A DNA stretch of 56,794 nt from the IMG/VR virus record IMGVR_UViG_3300032308_002493, positions 1 through 56,794 of that record. One strand, 5' to 3'. Made by a program: the position numbers and the translations under genes. The notes beneath the pieces are model-generated. The model did not search any database and was not told where the DNA came from. It saw only the letters and a list, made by a program, of their open reading frames with translations. This document shows, piece after piece, positions 1-8,158 of the stretch. Source of the DNA: a virus. How positions within the stretch are numbered: the first letter of the stretch is position 1; each line of letters begins with the position of its first letter.

Positions 1-186
1 GCTGATCGAGCTGCCTGGCCGGGCCCGGCACTCCTTCTGGAGGCTGATGCAAGTGCTGCCGCAGCCGTAGCCGGTCGAGCACTTTTTCCGGGCTGCATCA
101 ATACGGGCTTCCAGCTCGGTCAGCTGGTGGCGGCGATTCGTATAGGGGTAGATGGCTGGCGCTGCGGCATGGGCCAGTCTGAAGCC
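1..186 (-). CDS. Partial Cys-module effector cassette, cut by the window edge
   Basis: Reading leftward, the frame is open from a TAG at 187-189 to the window edge. It encodes a linker (LTELEARIDAARKKC) followed by the four-cysteine module seen five more times at the right end: C-x5-C-G-x2-C-I-x5-C, then RARPGSSIS. About 40 bases around the cysteines are nearly identical to the module at 52558. No ATG, GTG or TTG precedes the module in this frame; only CTG or ATT could start it. It may be a start-less orphan cassette, a gene using a rare start, or an assembly-edge artefact. The product beyond position 1 is unseen. Confidence 0.5.
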
Positions 187-198
187 CTAGGCCGCAGC

Positions 199-226
199 AA
201 AAAGCCCCCGCCGGGGAGCAGGGGCT
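199..226 (-). terminator. Intrinsic terminator on the minus strand
   Basis: On the minus strand AGCCCC (226-221) pairs with GGGGCT (208-203), and five T residues follow at 203-199. It lies about 95 bases downstream of the promoter at 324-352 and just before the Cys-module frame. It could end a short RNA or act as an attenuator for leftward transcription. Confidence 0.6.
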
Positions 227-317
227 GAGCTGGCAGCTGTTTATGTCGCCTCGGTATCTAGGCGAAATGGCCCTTGATGCCTTGTGCAATCAGCTATCCG
301 ATCGGGGCGGCCGTAGC
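199..317 (-). ncRNA. Candidate ~118-nt structured RNA
   Basis: A strong sigma70-type promoter (324-352) is followed by an intrinsic terminator (199-226) with no ATG-started ORF between them; only a TTG frame without a clear ribosome site is present. The transcript would run from about 317 to 199. It contains a 5-bp hairpin (CGCCT ... AGGCG, near 245-262) before the terminator stem. It could be a free small RNA or an attenuated leader of the leftward cassette. The arrangement recalls the lambda pR'-6S RNA-tR' unit, but no antitermination site was identified. Confidence 0.45.
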
Positions 318-323
318 CGTAAG

Positions 324-352
324 ACTGTAGCGCGTCCGTAACGATCTGGCAA
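324..352 (-). promoter_or_regulatory. Promoter family member 1
   Basis: Minus strand: TTGCCA (352-347), 17-base spacer, TACAGT (329-324). The 20 bases CGTTACGGACGCGCTACAGT are identical at 35084-35103 and 39788-39807. Identity this far into the spacer exceeds what a sigma70 promoter needs, so a second protein or a specialised sigma factor probably reads it. Confidence 0.75.
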
Positions 353-450
353 AGGCAACTGTCTGGAATTTCCACTGAGTTGCCCTTGCCCTGCCAGGGC
401 CCAGACAGGCCATTGCCTGGGCGCCACGAAAAAGGTCTGGCGGCCTATGG

Positions 451-681
451 CTAGAGCATCAGCAGCAGGTCGGCGCTTACCCCCAGCACCTGGCAGATGG
501 CCCGCAGTTGCTCCGGGGCGGCTGCAGCCTTGCCCCGTTCGAGTTTTGCAATCCATGGCTGCTGGCAGCCGATCGCTTCCGCCAGCTGGGCCTGGGTGAG
601 GTTGCGCTGGTGGCGCAGGTTGCGCATGCGGCCCCCGAGCACTCGGCGCACGTAAAAGCCAGGGGCAATAACTGATTGCAT
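451..681 (-). CDS. XRE-family helix-turn-helix repressor
   Basis: A 76-residue protein with one Cro/CI-type HTH at about residues 22-74: RNLTQAQLAEAIGCQQPWIAKLERG, read here as LTQAQLAEAIG for the first helices and QQPWIAKLERG for recognition, then EQLRAICQVLGVSADLLLML. It is probably a DNA-binding repressor acting as a dimer. The ATG at 681 is chosen because the longer in-frame start at 759 would overlap the divergent gene at 745. A dyad at 736-749 covers that divergent start and is a plausible operator. Sitting beside the head operon rather than the replication genes is unusual for a CI-like regulator, so it may control late genes or its own expression. Confidence 0.75.
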   Translation of the reverse strand: MQSVIAPGFYVRRVLGGRMRNLRHQRNLTQAQLAEAIGCQQPWIAKLERGKAAAAPEQLRAICQVLGVSADLLLML

Positions 682-735
682 TCCATGGCGGAATAATTCA
701 CACCAGGTTGGGCGGATTGCCTCAATCTGGCCACA

Positions 736-749
736 GGTACAGCTGTGCC
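736..749. promoter_or_regulatory. Possible operator dyad over the start of the head operon
   Basis: The sequence GGTACAGCTGTGCC is an imperfect palindrome centred on CAGCTG. It overlaps the GTG start at 745 and lies between the divergent repressor and protease genes. Wider half-sites (TGGC-ACAG and CTGTGCCA) flank it. That the XRE protein binds here is inference. Confidence 0.35.
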
Positions 750-2094
750 AGTGACGCATGAGTTGAGATTTGATCGGGGCTTGATTGCTCCGAATCGGAG
801 CTGGGAGAAAACCCCAGAGGGTTATATGCGGGTGCATGGCACTTTCGCCCGCACCGGCTGTCAGACCTACCGACGCCAGGACGGCAGCACCCAGGTGGAA
901 TATCGCCCAGAGGAGGAGGTGGCGCACCGCGATTCCATCCTCTCCCTGGGGGGGCTGCCGGTGACGCTGGAGCATCCGCCCACCCTGTTGACGCCCGCAA
1001 ACGCCCGCGAATACCAGCGGGGCAGCACCGGCTCAGAGGTGGTCTACGACTCGGGGTTTGTGAAGGGCACTGTCACCCTCACCGATGCGGCGATTATCAG
1101 CGCCGTCGAGCGGGGCGACGCGGTGGAGCTATCGCTTGGTTACCGGGTGGAAATTGACCACACCCCTGGCGTCGCCCCAGATGGCACCCGCTATGACGCG
1201 GTGCAACGCCACATTTCCGCAAACCACCTGGCGGTGACGCGCCAGGGGCGCTCCAACGGCGCCGGGGCTCCCGCCGGTGGCCGCCGGGTGGCCCTGCACC
1301 TGGATTCGGCTGAGATCACCGACTGGGCCGAGTCGGTGGACTGCCATCAATTTGATTCCCTATCTGCCCCGGAGGGCAACCACATGAGCACTGAATTTTC
1401 CAGTCGCAGCGATGGCCGCGGCCAAAAGCCCATGGCACCTGCCGCCATGGAAGAGGAGATGGAAGAGATGGAGGAGGTGATGGAAGAAGACCCCGATGCG
1501 GAGGGCATGGAAGAGGGGGAGATGGATCCTCCTGTGACCCCCAAGGCCAAGCGCCCCCCCGGTCGCCGCGACAGCTTCAGCAGCGACAGCGTTTCGCGTG
1601 CTGAATACGACCGGGTGCGCTCGGCCCTGACCGCCCGTATCTCACAACACGAAGCGGATCTAGGACGCCTCGATGCTTTATCCATCCGCCTGGATGAGCT
1701 GGAGAGCGAGATTGCTGATCAGCCAGGTGAGCGGCTTGATGCCGATCAATTCGATTCGCTGGTAAGCGAACGGGTGGAGCTGCTGGAGAAGGCCACCGCC
1801 ATGGCTGGTGAGCGAATTGATGCCGCCGGCAAAAGCGCCCGTGACATCCAGCTGGAGGCCCTGGATGCCATCGGCTACGACACCGATCGGCTGGATGGCC
1901 GAACCAACGAGTACGTGGCCGCCACCTTTGACGCCATGGCTGATCGGCCCGATGGCAGGCGGCTGGACAGCACCACAGCTCTGGCCCAGCTGTTGGGCCA
2001 GGCCGGCCGCCCCAGCGACAACGACGGACTGGCGGCCTACAAGGCGGCCACTGCCGCCGCTTCAACGCAGCCGCTGATGAATCACGCGGCCTGA
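745..2094 (+). CDS. Prohead protease fused to scaffold (DUF2213 family)
   Basis: A 449-residue fusion. The N-terminal ~190 residues match the DUF2213 prohead protease pattern: GYMRVHGTFARTG near the start, ELSLGYRVE with the likely nucleophile serine, and NHLAVTRQGRSNGAG with the likely catalytic histidine. An acidic Glu/Met-rich linker follows (about residues 230-260). A charged, helical C-terminal half then fits a scaffold that is cleaved during capsid maturation. The start is GTG at 745, with AGG seven bases upstream; an internal ATG at 826 would lose conserved sequence. It opens the head operon, immediately before the decoration and capsid genes. Confidence 0.8.
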   Translation: MPVTHELRFDRGLIAPNRSWEKTPEGYMRVHGTFARTGCQTYRRQDGSTQVEYRPEEEVAHRDSILSLGGLPVTLEHPPTLLTPANAREYQRGSTGSEVVYDSGFVKGTVTLTDAAIISAVERGDAVELSLGYRVEIDHTPGVAPDGTRYDAVQRHISANHLAVTRQGRSNGAGAPAGGRRVALHLDSAEITDWAESVDCHQFDSLSAPEGNHMSTEFSSRSDGRGQKPMAPAAMEEEMEEMEEVMEEDPDAEGMEEGEMDPPVTPKAKRPPGRRDSFSSDSVSRAEYDRVRSALTARISQHEADLGRLDALSIRLDELESEIADQPGERLDADQFDSLVSERVELLEKATAMAGERIDAAGKSARDIQLEALDAIGYDTDRLDGRTNEYVAATFDAMADRPDGRRLDSTTALAQLLGQAGRPSDNDGLAAYKAATAAASTQPLMNHAA

Positions 2095-2137
2095 TCGCTA
2101 CGCGATTGGCCCTTAGCAAATCCACCCTGGAGATCGC

Positions 2138-2719
2138 ATGTCCCCCCTTGTTTTTACCACCAACGCATCATCTATTGATGATGGCGCTCAAATCAGCTAC
2201 CCGGCCCAGGCAGATCGAGGCTTGCCGGGCCAAATTGCCACCAGCGCACTCACCACCATCCTCACCGGCGCCAATGAAACCGGCAGCCGGCTTCTCTACG
2301 GCGTGCCGCTGGCTGTCAATGGATCGGGCCAGCTGCCCAACTCTGTAACCACTCGCACCACTGCAGGGGCCATCCTGGGTATCTCCGCCCGTACTGCCGC
2401 ATTTGAGCGCACTGGCCCCGATAGCTCGCCCGCCTATGCCGACGGCATCCCTGATGGCCGGGCCGTGAACATTCTCACCCGTGGGGTGATCTATCTCGAT
2501 GCTTGGGAAGCCATCGCTATTGGCACCAATCCGGCCGCACCTATCCTGCGTTATTTCAAATCCGGCACCAATATTGGCCGTTGGGGTGTCACGGCTAGCG
2601 CCGGCAACAGCCTGCTGCTGGCGGCTGGTGGCTGGGCCATCCGCAAAGCCGCCGCCGCCGGTGGTGTGGTGATGGTGGAAATCAACACCCCTGCGGCGCT
2701 GACTTTCACCGCCGACTAA
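2138..2719 (+). CDS. Capsid decoration / structural cement-like protein
   Basis: A 193-residue protein rich in small residues and beta-prone, without cysteine or a membrane segment. Its place between the DUF2213 protease and the major capsid gene, and segments such as GVPLAVNGSGQLPNS and GRAVNILTRGVIYLDAW, fit the phage cement or head-decoration proteins that stabilise the shell. The assignment rests mainly on synteny and length. It could also be a minor capsid protein. Confidence 0.55.
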   Translation: MSPLVFTTNASSIDDGAQISYPAQADRGLPGQIATSALTTILTGANETGSRLLYGVPLAVNGSGQLPNSVTTRTTAGAILGISARTAAFERTGPDSSPAYADGIPDGRAVNILTRGVIYLDAWEAIAIGTNPAAPILRYFKSGTNIGRWGVTASAGNSLLLAAGGWAIRKAAAAGGVVMVEINTPAALTFTAD

Positions 2720-2763
2720 GAAACCGCCCGCATTCTTTTTTATTCAATCGCACTAATCCTCCA

Positions 2764-3705
2764 ATGGGCTACAGCCAAACCCGACAGGATGCCCAGGCCG
2801 CAGCCGGAGCGTTCCTTGAAAATGATCTGCGTCAGAAGCTCAGCAAGTCATTTGAGAAACTTTACCCGGAGTATCATTACGCCCGGATCGTCCCCGTAAG
2901 CTTTGAGTTGGACGAAGGCGCCGAAACCTATAAATATGATCTGTTTGATCGCGTAGGCGATTTTGATCTGGTGGCCGATGCTGCCGACGACCTGCCCCTT
3001 TCCGATGTGAAGCGCGGCGAGGTTGTCAACAGTATTCGCCAATTTGCTGGTGCAACAAAATACACCACCGATGAGGTGAGGAGGGCGCAATTCAGCGGAA
3101 TTCCGCTTCAGCAGCGCCGCATGGACGCAATGCGCATGGCCTATGAGGAGCGGATGCACCGCACCTGCCTGTTTGGCTATGCCGGCACCGGCCTCAAGGG
3201 CTTTTTCAATCACCCGGCCGTGGACCGCCTGGTGGTCACGGGCAGCGCCACTGACGGTTGGTTTGATGCGCCCAACATCACCCCAGATCAGATGAACTCC
3301 CTGCTCAATGAGGGGATTTCGTATCAGGGTAACTTGACAGGCATGGTGGAAAATCCGGATACGCTGCTTCTGCCCTATACCGATTGGCGCAGAGTCAGCT
3401 CTACCCCCAGAAGCAGCAACAGTGACACCACTGTGCTGGAGTTTTTTCTTAAAACCAACGGCACGATCAAGAACGTTGAACCAATCAACGAATTGGATCT
3501 CGGCAAGAGCTTTGGCAACCTGACCGCCAAGCGAATGATCTATTACAAGCGAGATCCGTCAAAGCTGGAATTTCATATTTCCATGCCGCTCAAGTTGCTG
3601 CCGGCGGAGCCCCGCAACCTGGCATTTATCGTAAATGGAGAATCAAAATCTGGGGGCTTTGCCCCCTACTACCCCAAATCGATCACCTACGTCGATAAGG
3701 GCTGA
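2764..3705 (+). CDS. Major capsid protein (DUF2184-like)
   Basis: A 313-residue protein downstream of the protease/scaffold, of the expected length for an HK97-fold capsid subunit. Its pattern resembles the DUF2184 capsid family: an N-terminal helical segment (AAAGAFLENDLRQKLSKSFE), a middle stretch on binding and folding (QFSGIPLQQRRMDAMRMAYEE), GLKGFFNHPAV, and a C-terminal beta-rich part ending KSITYVDKG. The ATG at 2764 follows a 44-base gap without a strong Shine-Dalgarno sequence. It should be the most abundant virion protein. Confidence 0.75.
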   Translation: MGYSQTRQDAQAAAGAFLENDLRQKLSKSFEKLYPEYHYARIVPVSFELDEGAETYKYDLFDRVGDFDLVADAADDLPLSDVKRGEVVNSIRQFAGATKYTTDEVRRAQFSGIPLQQRRMDAMRMAYEERMHRTCLFGYAGTGLKGFFNHPAVDRLVVTGSATDGWFDAPNITPDQMNSLLNEGISYQGNLTGMVENPDTLLLPYTDWRRVSSTPRSSNSDTTVLEFFLKTNGTIKNVEPINELDLGKSFGNLTAKRMIYYKRDPSKLEFHISMPLKLLPAEPRNLAFIVNGESKSGGFAPYYPKSITYVDKG

Positions 3706-3753
3706 TTTCCGCTAGCTCCCTGACCGGATCACACCACCACCACCCCATCGCCC

Positions 3754-4260
3754 ATGGCCGCTGCCACCTTGACCAGCCCAATCACTGATCCCGCCAAAAC
3801 TGCGGCCGCGCCGGCCGACCAGTCGGCGGCTACCGGCACCTTGGCAATTGCCTATACTCCTGAGGTGATTGATGCCGTTACCGCCAGCGTGCCGCCCGGA
3901 GCGTTTGCGATCAGCGTTATCAATTCGATCGGCGAATTTGAGCGGCTCAGCCTGGAGCCGGGCCTCAATTTTGGCATTGATGCCGATCTGTGGCAGCGCC
4001 TCCAGGCGCTGCCGGCCGTGCAGGAGTTGAACACCCTGCGGGCACTGGAGGTGATTCCGCTGGGGGGCAACAGCGTGAGTGACACCGCAGCCGCTGGCGT
4101 GACCGCCCTGAAGGGGGTGGAGGAAAAACAGGCCCTGCGGCTGGTGCTTGTCTGCCGCGATCTGAAACAGCTGCAGACCTGGCAGCCCATTGAAGAGCGC
4201 CATGCCGTGCGCCAGGCAATTCAGCGCAAAATCAACGCACTCAAGGCGGGCCAGGGCTGA
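3754..4260 (+). CDS. Head-module protein of unknown function
   Basis: A 168-residue protein with an Ala/Pro-rich N-terminus (to about residue 30) and a globular alpha/beta remainder with no motif I recognise. Its stop overlaps the next start by one base (TGATG), so the two are translationally coupled. Its position right after the capsid gene suggests a connector or minor head protein. Function unassigned. Confidence 0.6.
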   Translation: MAAATLTSPITDPAKTAAAPADQSAATGTLAIAYTPEVIDAVTASVPPGAFAISVINSIGEFERLSLEPGLNFGIDADLWQRLQALPAVQELNTLRALEVIPLGGNSVSDTAAAGVTALKGVEEKQALRLVLVCRDLKQLQTWQPIEERHAVRQAIQRKINALKAGQG

Positions 4261-4580
4261 TGGCCGCTCCCAGCCTGGAAATTTTCCTGGAGCGCTTCCC
4301 GGAGCTGGAAATTCATCCGGTGCCGGTGCTTGAGCATGCCCTGGAGATGGGGGCGATCATCTGCCCCGATCAGGTGTGGGGCGACCTTGCTGATGCCGGG
4401 GCTGGCTACTACGCCGCCCACCTGGTGGACATGCGCCACCGGGAGATTGGCGCCATGGTGGGCCAGCCGGTGACTGGCATCAGCGGCGGCAACAGCCAGG
4501 AGGGCAGCAGCGCCACCTTCTACGGCCAGCAGTACGAAGCGCTGCGCAAAACACTGCCCACAACTGGTTTTGTGTTCTGA
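4260..4580 (+). CDS. Head-tail adaptor (DUF4054-like)
   Basis: A 106-residue protein with the layout of DUF4054 head-completion proteins: FLERFPELEI near the start, a central helix (YYAAHLVDMRHREIG) and a C-terminal TFYGQQYEALRK block matching the conserved YG-x2-Y motif. Members form the ring below the portal. It is coupled to both neighbours by overlapping stop and start codons. Confidence 0.65.
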   Translation: MAAPSLEIFLERFPELEIHPVPVLEHALEMGAIICPDQVWGDLADAGAGYYAAHLVDMRHREIGAMVGQPVTGISGGNSQEGSSATFYGQQYEALRKTLPTTGFVF

Positions 4581-4984
4581 TGCACAGCCCCCTGGCCAGC
4601 ACCACCAACGGCAACCCCTGGGGCGCCTGGGGCAATGCCACGCTCACCTTTTTGGTGAGTGGCCTCACCACCGTGGACGACCCGGAAACGGGTAACCCGG
4701 TGCCGCGCCAGGACAAGTTGATTTATCAGGCAGCCCTGCGGCTGCGCAGCCCCAACCACACCAGTCAACCCGGGGCGGACATGACCGCCTATTCAGTGAC
4801 GGGCCAGCTGCTCAATCCAGCTCAGTTCGATTCGCGGATTGGCAATGGGGCGCAGGCAGAGGCCGTGATCAATGGTCACCAGGGGCGCCTGGAGCTCACC
4901 TTGGACCTGACTACTCCCGTGGCCATGAATCAATTCCTGCGCCAACCAGTGCAGGGCACATTCCGCCTGCTGGGGGGCAGCTGA
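4580..4984 (+). CDS. Neck / head-closure-like protein
   Basis: A 134-residue, beta-rich protein (RLELTLDLTTPVAM, GTFRLLGGS) between the adaptor and an HK97-gp10-like gene, the usual place for a head-closure or stopper protein. No catalytic motif is visible. Start and stop overlap its neighbours by one base each. The role comes from position and size only. Confidence 0.55.
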   Translation: MHSPLASTTNGNPWGAWGNATLTFLVSGLTTVDDPETGNPVPRQDKLIYQAALRLRSPNHTSQPGADMTAYSVTGQLLNPAQFDSRIGNGAQAEAVINGHQGRLELTLDLTTPVAMNQFLRQPVQGTFRLLGGS

Positions 4985-5394
4985 TGGCAATCCAACTGCA
5001 ACAGCTGGATGAGGCGCTGGAGGAAACCTTCAACGATCTGGCGGCATTCCTGGCCAAAAAATTCACCGACGAGATCCGGGCCGAGAAATGGACCTGGCCC
5101 AACCAACCATCCCCTCGGGACATTGTTGATACCGGCAACCTGGCCAAATCGCTGCGGGTGGAACCAGCCACCGTGGAAAGCGATGGCCGCATCCTGCTGG
5201 AATTTAAGTGGGCCACTGAATACGCTGCGGCGGTTCATGACGGGGCGGTGTTCAGGCGCCCGGATGCCCAGGGCAACCTGCGCACCATGCCGGCCCGCCC
5301 CTGGACCCGGCCGGTGCTTTATCAGCGGGAAAAAATCCAGGCCTATGTGCGCAAGCGGTTTGCCCTGGCCATGCGCCGGAGGCAGGGGCCATGA
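4984..5394 (+). CDS. HK97 gp10-like neck/tail-completion protein
   Basis: A 136-residue protein with a long N-terminal helix (LDEALEETFNDLAAFLAKKF), then VDTGNLAKSLRVEP and ATEYAAAVHDGAVF. This 'DTGxLxxS ... YAxxVHxG' order is typical of HK97 gp10-like proteins at the head-tail joint. The basic C-terminus ends RKRFALAMRRRQG. It overlaps the next gene by four bases. Confidence 0.65.
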   Translation: MAIQLQQLDEALEETFNDLAAFLAKKFTDEIRAEKWTWPNQPSPRDIVDTGNLAKSLRVEPATVESDGRILLEFKWATEYAAAVHDGAVFRRPDAQGNLRTMPARPWTRPVLYQREKIQAYVRKRFALAMRRRQGP

Positions 5395-5831
5395 GCAACA
5401 ACCAGCTGATTGAACGGGGCCCCACCCTCTTGCAGCTGCGAGATGAGCTGCTGGCGCTATTTGGTGATCAGCTGGGGGTTTATGTGCTCCCGGCGGGCGA
5501 CACCAAACCAGCGTTTTGGATCACCGGTGGCGGCAAGGGTCAAGACCGGACCCCCCCTGATTGGAAGATCGAGGGGATTGAGTGCATCCTCAACCGCCGG
5601 CCCGTGCGCCAGCAGCTGGGGGGCCTGGGCACCATCCATGCCCTGCGCCGCTGGACGCTGACCTTCACCAGTTACGACACAAGTCAAAGCCTGGACGCGA
5701 TCGATCTGCTGCTGTTCCGGGGCTACCCGGAGGCGCAGCGGCGGCCGCGGCCTTTGACCGATGACCTGTACGAGCAGCTCACTGTAGAGCTGCCCGATGC
5801 GGTGACCATCCAACCACTCCCTCTCACCTAG
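5391..5831 (+). CDS. Tail terminator-like protein
   Basis: A 146-residue alpha/beta protein directly before the tail tube gene, the usual slot for the tail-terminator hexamer that caps the tube. The segments GIECILNRRPVRQQLGG and RRWTLTFTSYDTSQS look like the mixed sheet of such proteins. No decisive motif; the call relies on synteny. Confidence 0.5.
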   Translation: MSNNQLIERGPTLLQLRDELLALFGDQLGVYVLPAGDTKPAFWITGGGKGQDRTPPDWKIEGIECILNRRPVRQQLGGLGTIHALRRWTLTFTSYDTSQSLDAIDLLLFRGYPEAQRRPRPLTDDLYEQLTVELPDAVTIQPLPLT

Positions 5832-5839
5832 GTATCCAA

Positions 5840-6859
5840 ATGGCTGATTTTGCAATTGGCGGCTCTTTTCATAAGGCCTCTCGCTCCCTGATCAGGGCCG
5901 TGGCCCTCACTCTCCCCAACCGCTACTACGCAACGCGAGATGCAGCCGGATTGATCACCCTGCCAACGCTGGCAGCAGGCGATAGCTACATCGAGATGCA
6001 GGGGATGACTAAGTTTTCGTTCAAAGTTGACATGAACGATCAGGAGTTCAGGCTGTTTGGCGATGACGGCTGGGCCGATTCGGTGACCACTGGCGGCAAG
6101 GTTACCGCTAGCTACGAAAGCTATTTCATGCGCAATATTGAACTGCCAAGCGGCGCCACTGTGCCAGAGTTCAGGGGCAGCTATTCAGAGGATTTTGCGC
6201 TAATCGAGCGCAGTCGCAGCGACTTTGATGCTGAGGTTTACATTGAGCTGCTCAAGGAGATGGGCCGAGCCAATGGCAGCACCGGCAATTTCATCTACGA
6301 TTTTGCTGGCTTCAATGGCGTGTTTCGTGGCTACAGCGATGGCGGCGAAAGCCAAGGTATCTCAACGATCAGCGGCGAATTTATGTCTCGGGGTCGCCCG
6401 GTGTTCGGCCGCTACGACGCCGGCAGCACCCCATTGAGCATCGGTGCGCTGCAGAGCAGCCAGCTGAGCACCGCCAACACCTCTGGCACGCGCCGCTGGG
6501 CTGTGGTGCCGCTGGATAACGCCTCGGCCGTGGTGGTGAGCTCTGCAATCACGATCACCTACACCACCGATGGCACCACGGCGCTCACCCAGCTATCGCT
6601 GCCCCCCGCGGGTGGCGGCGGTTTCCGCCTGGAAAATGCCAGCTCCGGTGTGCAAATCCCCGCCGGTGTGGCCCTTGGCGGCGGCAGCAGCAACGTGATC
6701 ACCATCACCCCCACCACCTCCCTGCCGGCCGCCACAATCCTGCGGTTGCGGGTGGCCGATGGCGCCATCAACCAAAGCCTCGATTCCAGCGGCAACCCAT
6801 CGGCCAGCGGCATCCGCCGGCCTTTGCAGGGCTTCTCCACCACCTTCCGCACCGCCTGA
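5840..6859 (+). CDS. Major tail tube protein with C-terminal Ig-like domain
   Basis: A 339-residue protein. The first ~200 residues fit a tail tube fold: MADFAIGGSFHKAS, then MTKFSFKVDMNDQEFRLFGD, with FMSRGRPVF at the end of this part. Residues ~205-339 form a separate Ser/Thr/Gly-rich beta domain (AITITYTTDGTTALTQLSLP, ATILRLRVADGA), probably an Ig-like decoration exposed on the tail. It follows the terminator-like gene and precedes the chaperones, as in lambda-like tails. Confidence 0.65.
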   Translation: MADFAIGGSFHKASRSLIRAVALTLPNRYYATRDAAGLITLPTLAAGDSYIEMQGMTKFSFKVDMNDQEFRLFGDDGWADSVTTGGKVTASYESYFMRNIELPSGATVPEFRGSYSEDFALIERSRSDFDAEVYIELLKEMGRANGSTGNFIYDFAGFNGVFRGYSDGGESQGISTISGEFMSRGRPVFGRYDAGSTPLSIGALQSSQLSTANTSGTRRWAVVPLDNASAVVVSSAITITYTTDGTTALTQLSLPPAGGGGFRLENASSGVQIPAGVALGGGSSNVITITPTTSLPAATILRLRVADGAINQSLDSSGNPSASGIRRPLQGFSTTFRTA

Positions 6860-6865
6860 TCCTGA

Positions 6866-7126
6866 GTGCAGGACCCAGGCTTCTACCCCCTTCTTGCTCA
6901 TGGCGAGGGGGGGGTGTTCTTAATTCACTGCGACGTGGCCAATGGCCGCATCCAGGCCGCATTGATGCTGGTGATGCCAGGGTTCCCCGAGGCCTGGGCA
7001 CAGCTCACCAGCGAAGCCGACTACCAAGGCGACCGCTGCGCTGTAATGCTGCCATCACGCTGTGTGAATGGTGGCAACCCGTCTAGGGTATATGCGGTGG
7101 ATTTGCCCTACCGTCCACTTTCCTGA
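6866..7126 (+). CDS. Small tail-region protein, unknown
   Basis: An 86-residue protein starting with GTG at 6866, six bases after the tube gene. It lies between the tube and the chaperone gene and runs without overlap. No recognised motif; two cysteines and a mixed composition are seen. It is kept because the interval is otherwise empty and the spacing fits the operon. Confidence 0.45.
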   Translation: MQDPGFYPLLAHGEGGVFLIHCDVANGRIQAALMLVMPGFPEAWAQLTSEADYQGDRCAVMLPSRCVNGGNPSRVYAVDLPYRPLS

Positions 7127-7134
7127 ATGCCTCT

Positions 7135-7719
7135 ATGACATCGGCCAGCGCCCTGGTTTTTGAGAGCTTCGCCAAGCACTTTGAGCAGTTCGGGGTAATC
7201 CGTTTGCGGCGCTATGACGACCTGCTGGGCGGCGAAATCGAGGAGTACGAGCGCCAGAACCGCGAAAGCGCCAATGCCCTGCTGGAGATGAACGAGATGG
7301 CCCGGGCCATCGGCGAGCATCCAGATAGCGGCCTCACGGCCGATGAGGCGATGGATTTGTTGACCAACCCCGCATTGGCCACACCCCCCAAGGTTGCCCT
7401 GCTGATGAAATACGGCGGCCCGGGTGGGCTCGCAGCGGTGGCGGCCGTGATGCCAGCCCAGGCCGAGCAGCAAACCCGCATGCTCACGGTGGTGCTCCAG
7501 TCCAGGGGATCGGTGCAAAACGAAGACGGCAACTGGCTGCCCCTGGACGGCGCCTGGAGCGATAGCAACAGCCGCCAACTGCCCGGCAAGATTCGAGAGG
7601 GTATTTTGGCCTTCATTGGCCGGGAGGCCAACGGCGGCAAACCGGGAAACGCGCCGGCGGCCAAGGGGAAAAGAACCAGCTCCCCAGCAGCCAACCCGCC
7701 AGCATCAGCGAGCGCATAG
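7135..7719 (+). CDS. Tail assembly chaperone (gpG-like)
   Basis: A 194-residue protein placed between tail tube and tape measure, the position of lambda G. It is helical and acidic in the middle (EIEEYERQNRESANALLEMNE), with an Ala/Pro-rich tail. The frame of the next gene stays open across its last ~100 bases, and a run GGGGAAAAG lies at 7665-7673, so a -1 frameshift making a G-T-like fusion is possible. The heptamer is not canonical: A-site AAA would have to re-pair with GAA. Confidence 0.6.
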   Translation: MTSASALVFESFAKHFEQFGVIRLRRYDDLLGGEIEEYERQNRESANALLEMNEMARAIGEHPDSGLTADEAMDLLTNPALATPPKVALLMKYGGPGGLAAVAAVMPAQAEQQTRMLTVVLQSRGSVQNEDGNWLPLDGAWSDSNSRQLPGKIREGILAFIGREANGGKPGNAPAAKGKRTSSPAANPPASASA

Positions 7720-7781
7720 CTGAACTGCGGCGTTACCTGGAGCAGCCGCCAGTTGATTGGAACCGCTACTACTGGCGGCTG

Positions 7782-8141
7782 GTGAGTTCGGATCTGCATG
7801 ATCCACGGTTCCATGCCGATCAATTTGGCCGTCAACCGGTGCGCCACATCCTGGCGGCCATTGAATGGCTTGATGAACAGGATCGGCGGCGGGCCAACCT
7901 GACCAGCCACACCACCGCCCAGCTGGCATCTTTGGTGCTGGCAATCGGCAGCGGCGGCAAGGCCCAAGGCGATTACACCCAATTTCTGCCGTTCCTGGTA
8001 GAAGGCGCCGATGGCCGGCCGCGGCTGCCATCAAAGGCATTGGCCACGCTCCATCAGCTGATCCGCCAGCGCCGCCTGCCGATGCCGGTGATCGCCCTGC
8101 TGGCAGACGATTTGGCGGGAACGCTGAAACCAGCAGACTGA
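7782..8141 (+). CDS. Second tail chaperone (gpT-like), possibly a frameshift product
   Basis: Starting at GTG 7782 it encodes 119 residues. However, the frame continues upstream without a stop past 7602 and through sensible sequence (ISERIAELRRYLEQPPVDW), which suggests it is normally reached by -1 frameshifting from the preceding gene. Helical segments (RHILAAIEWLDEQDRRRANL, ALATLHQLIRQRRLPMPV) fit a chaperone that binds the tape measure. The stop comes 17 bases before the tape measure ATG. Confidence 0.55.
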   Translation: MSSDLHDPRFHADQFGRQPVRHILAAIEWLDEQDRRRANLTSHTTAQLASLVLAIGSGGKAQGDYTQFLPFLVEGADGRPRLPSKALATLHQLIRQRRLPMPVIALLADDLAGTLKPAD

Positions 8142-8158
8142 CCCATAGGGTTTTGCTG

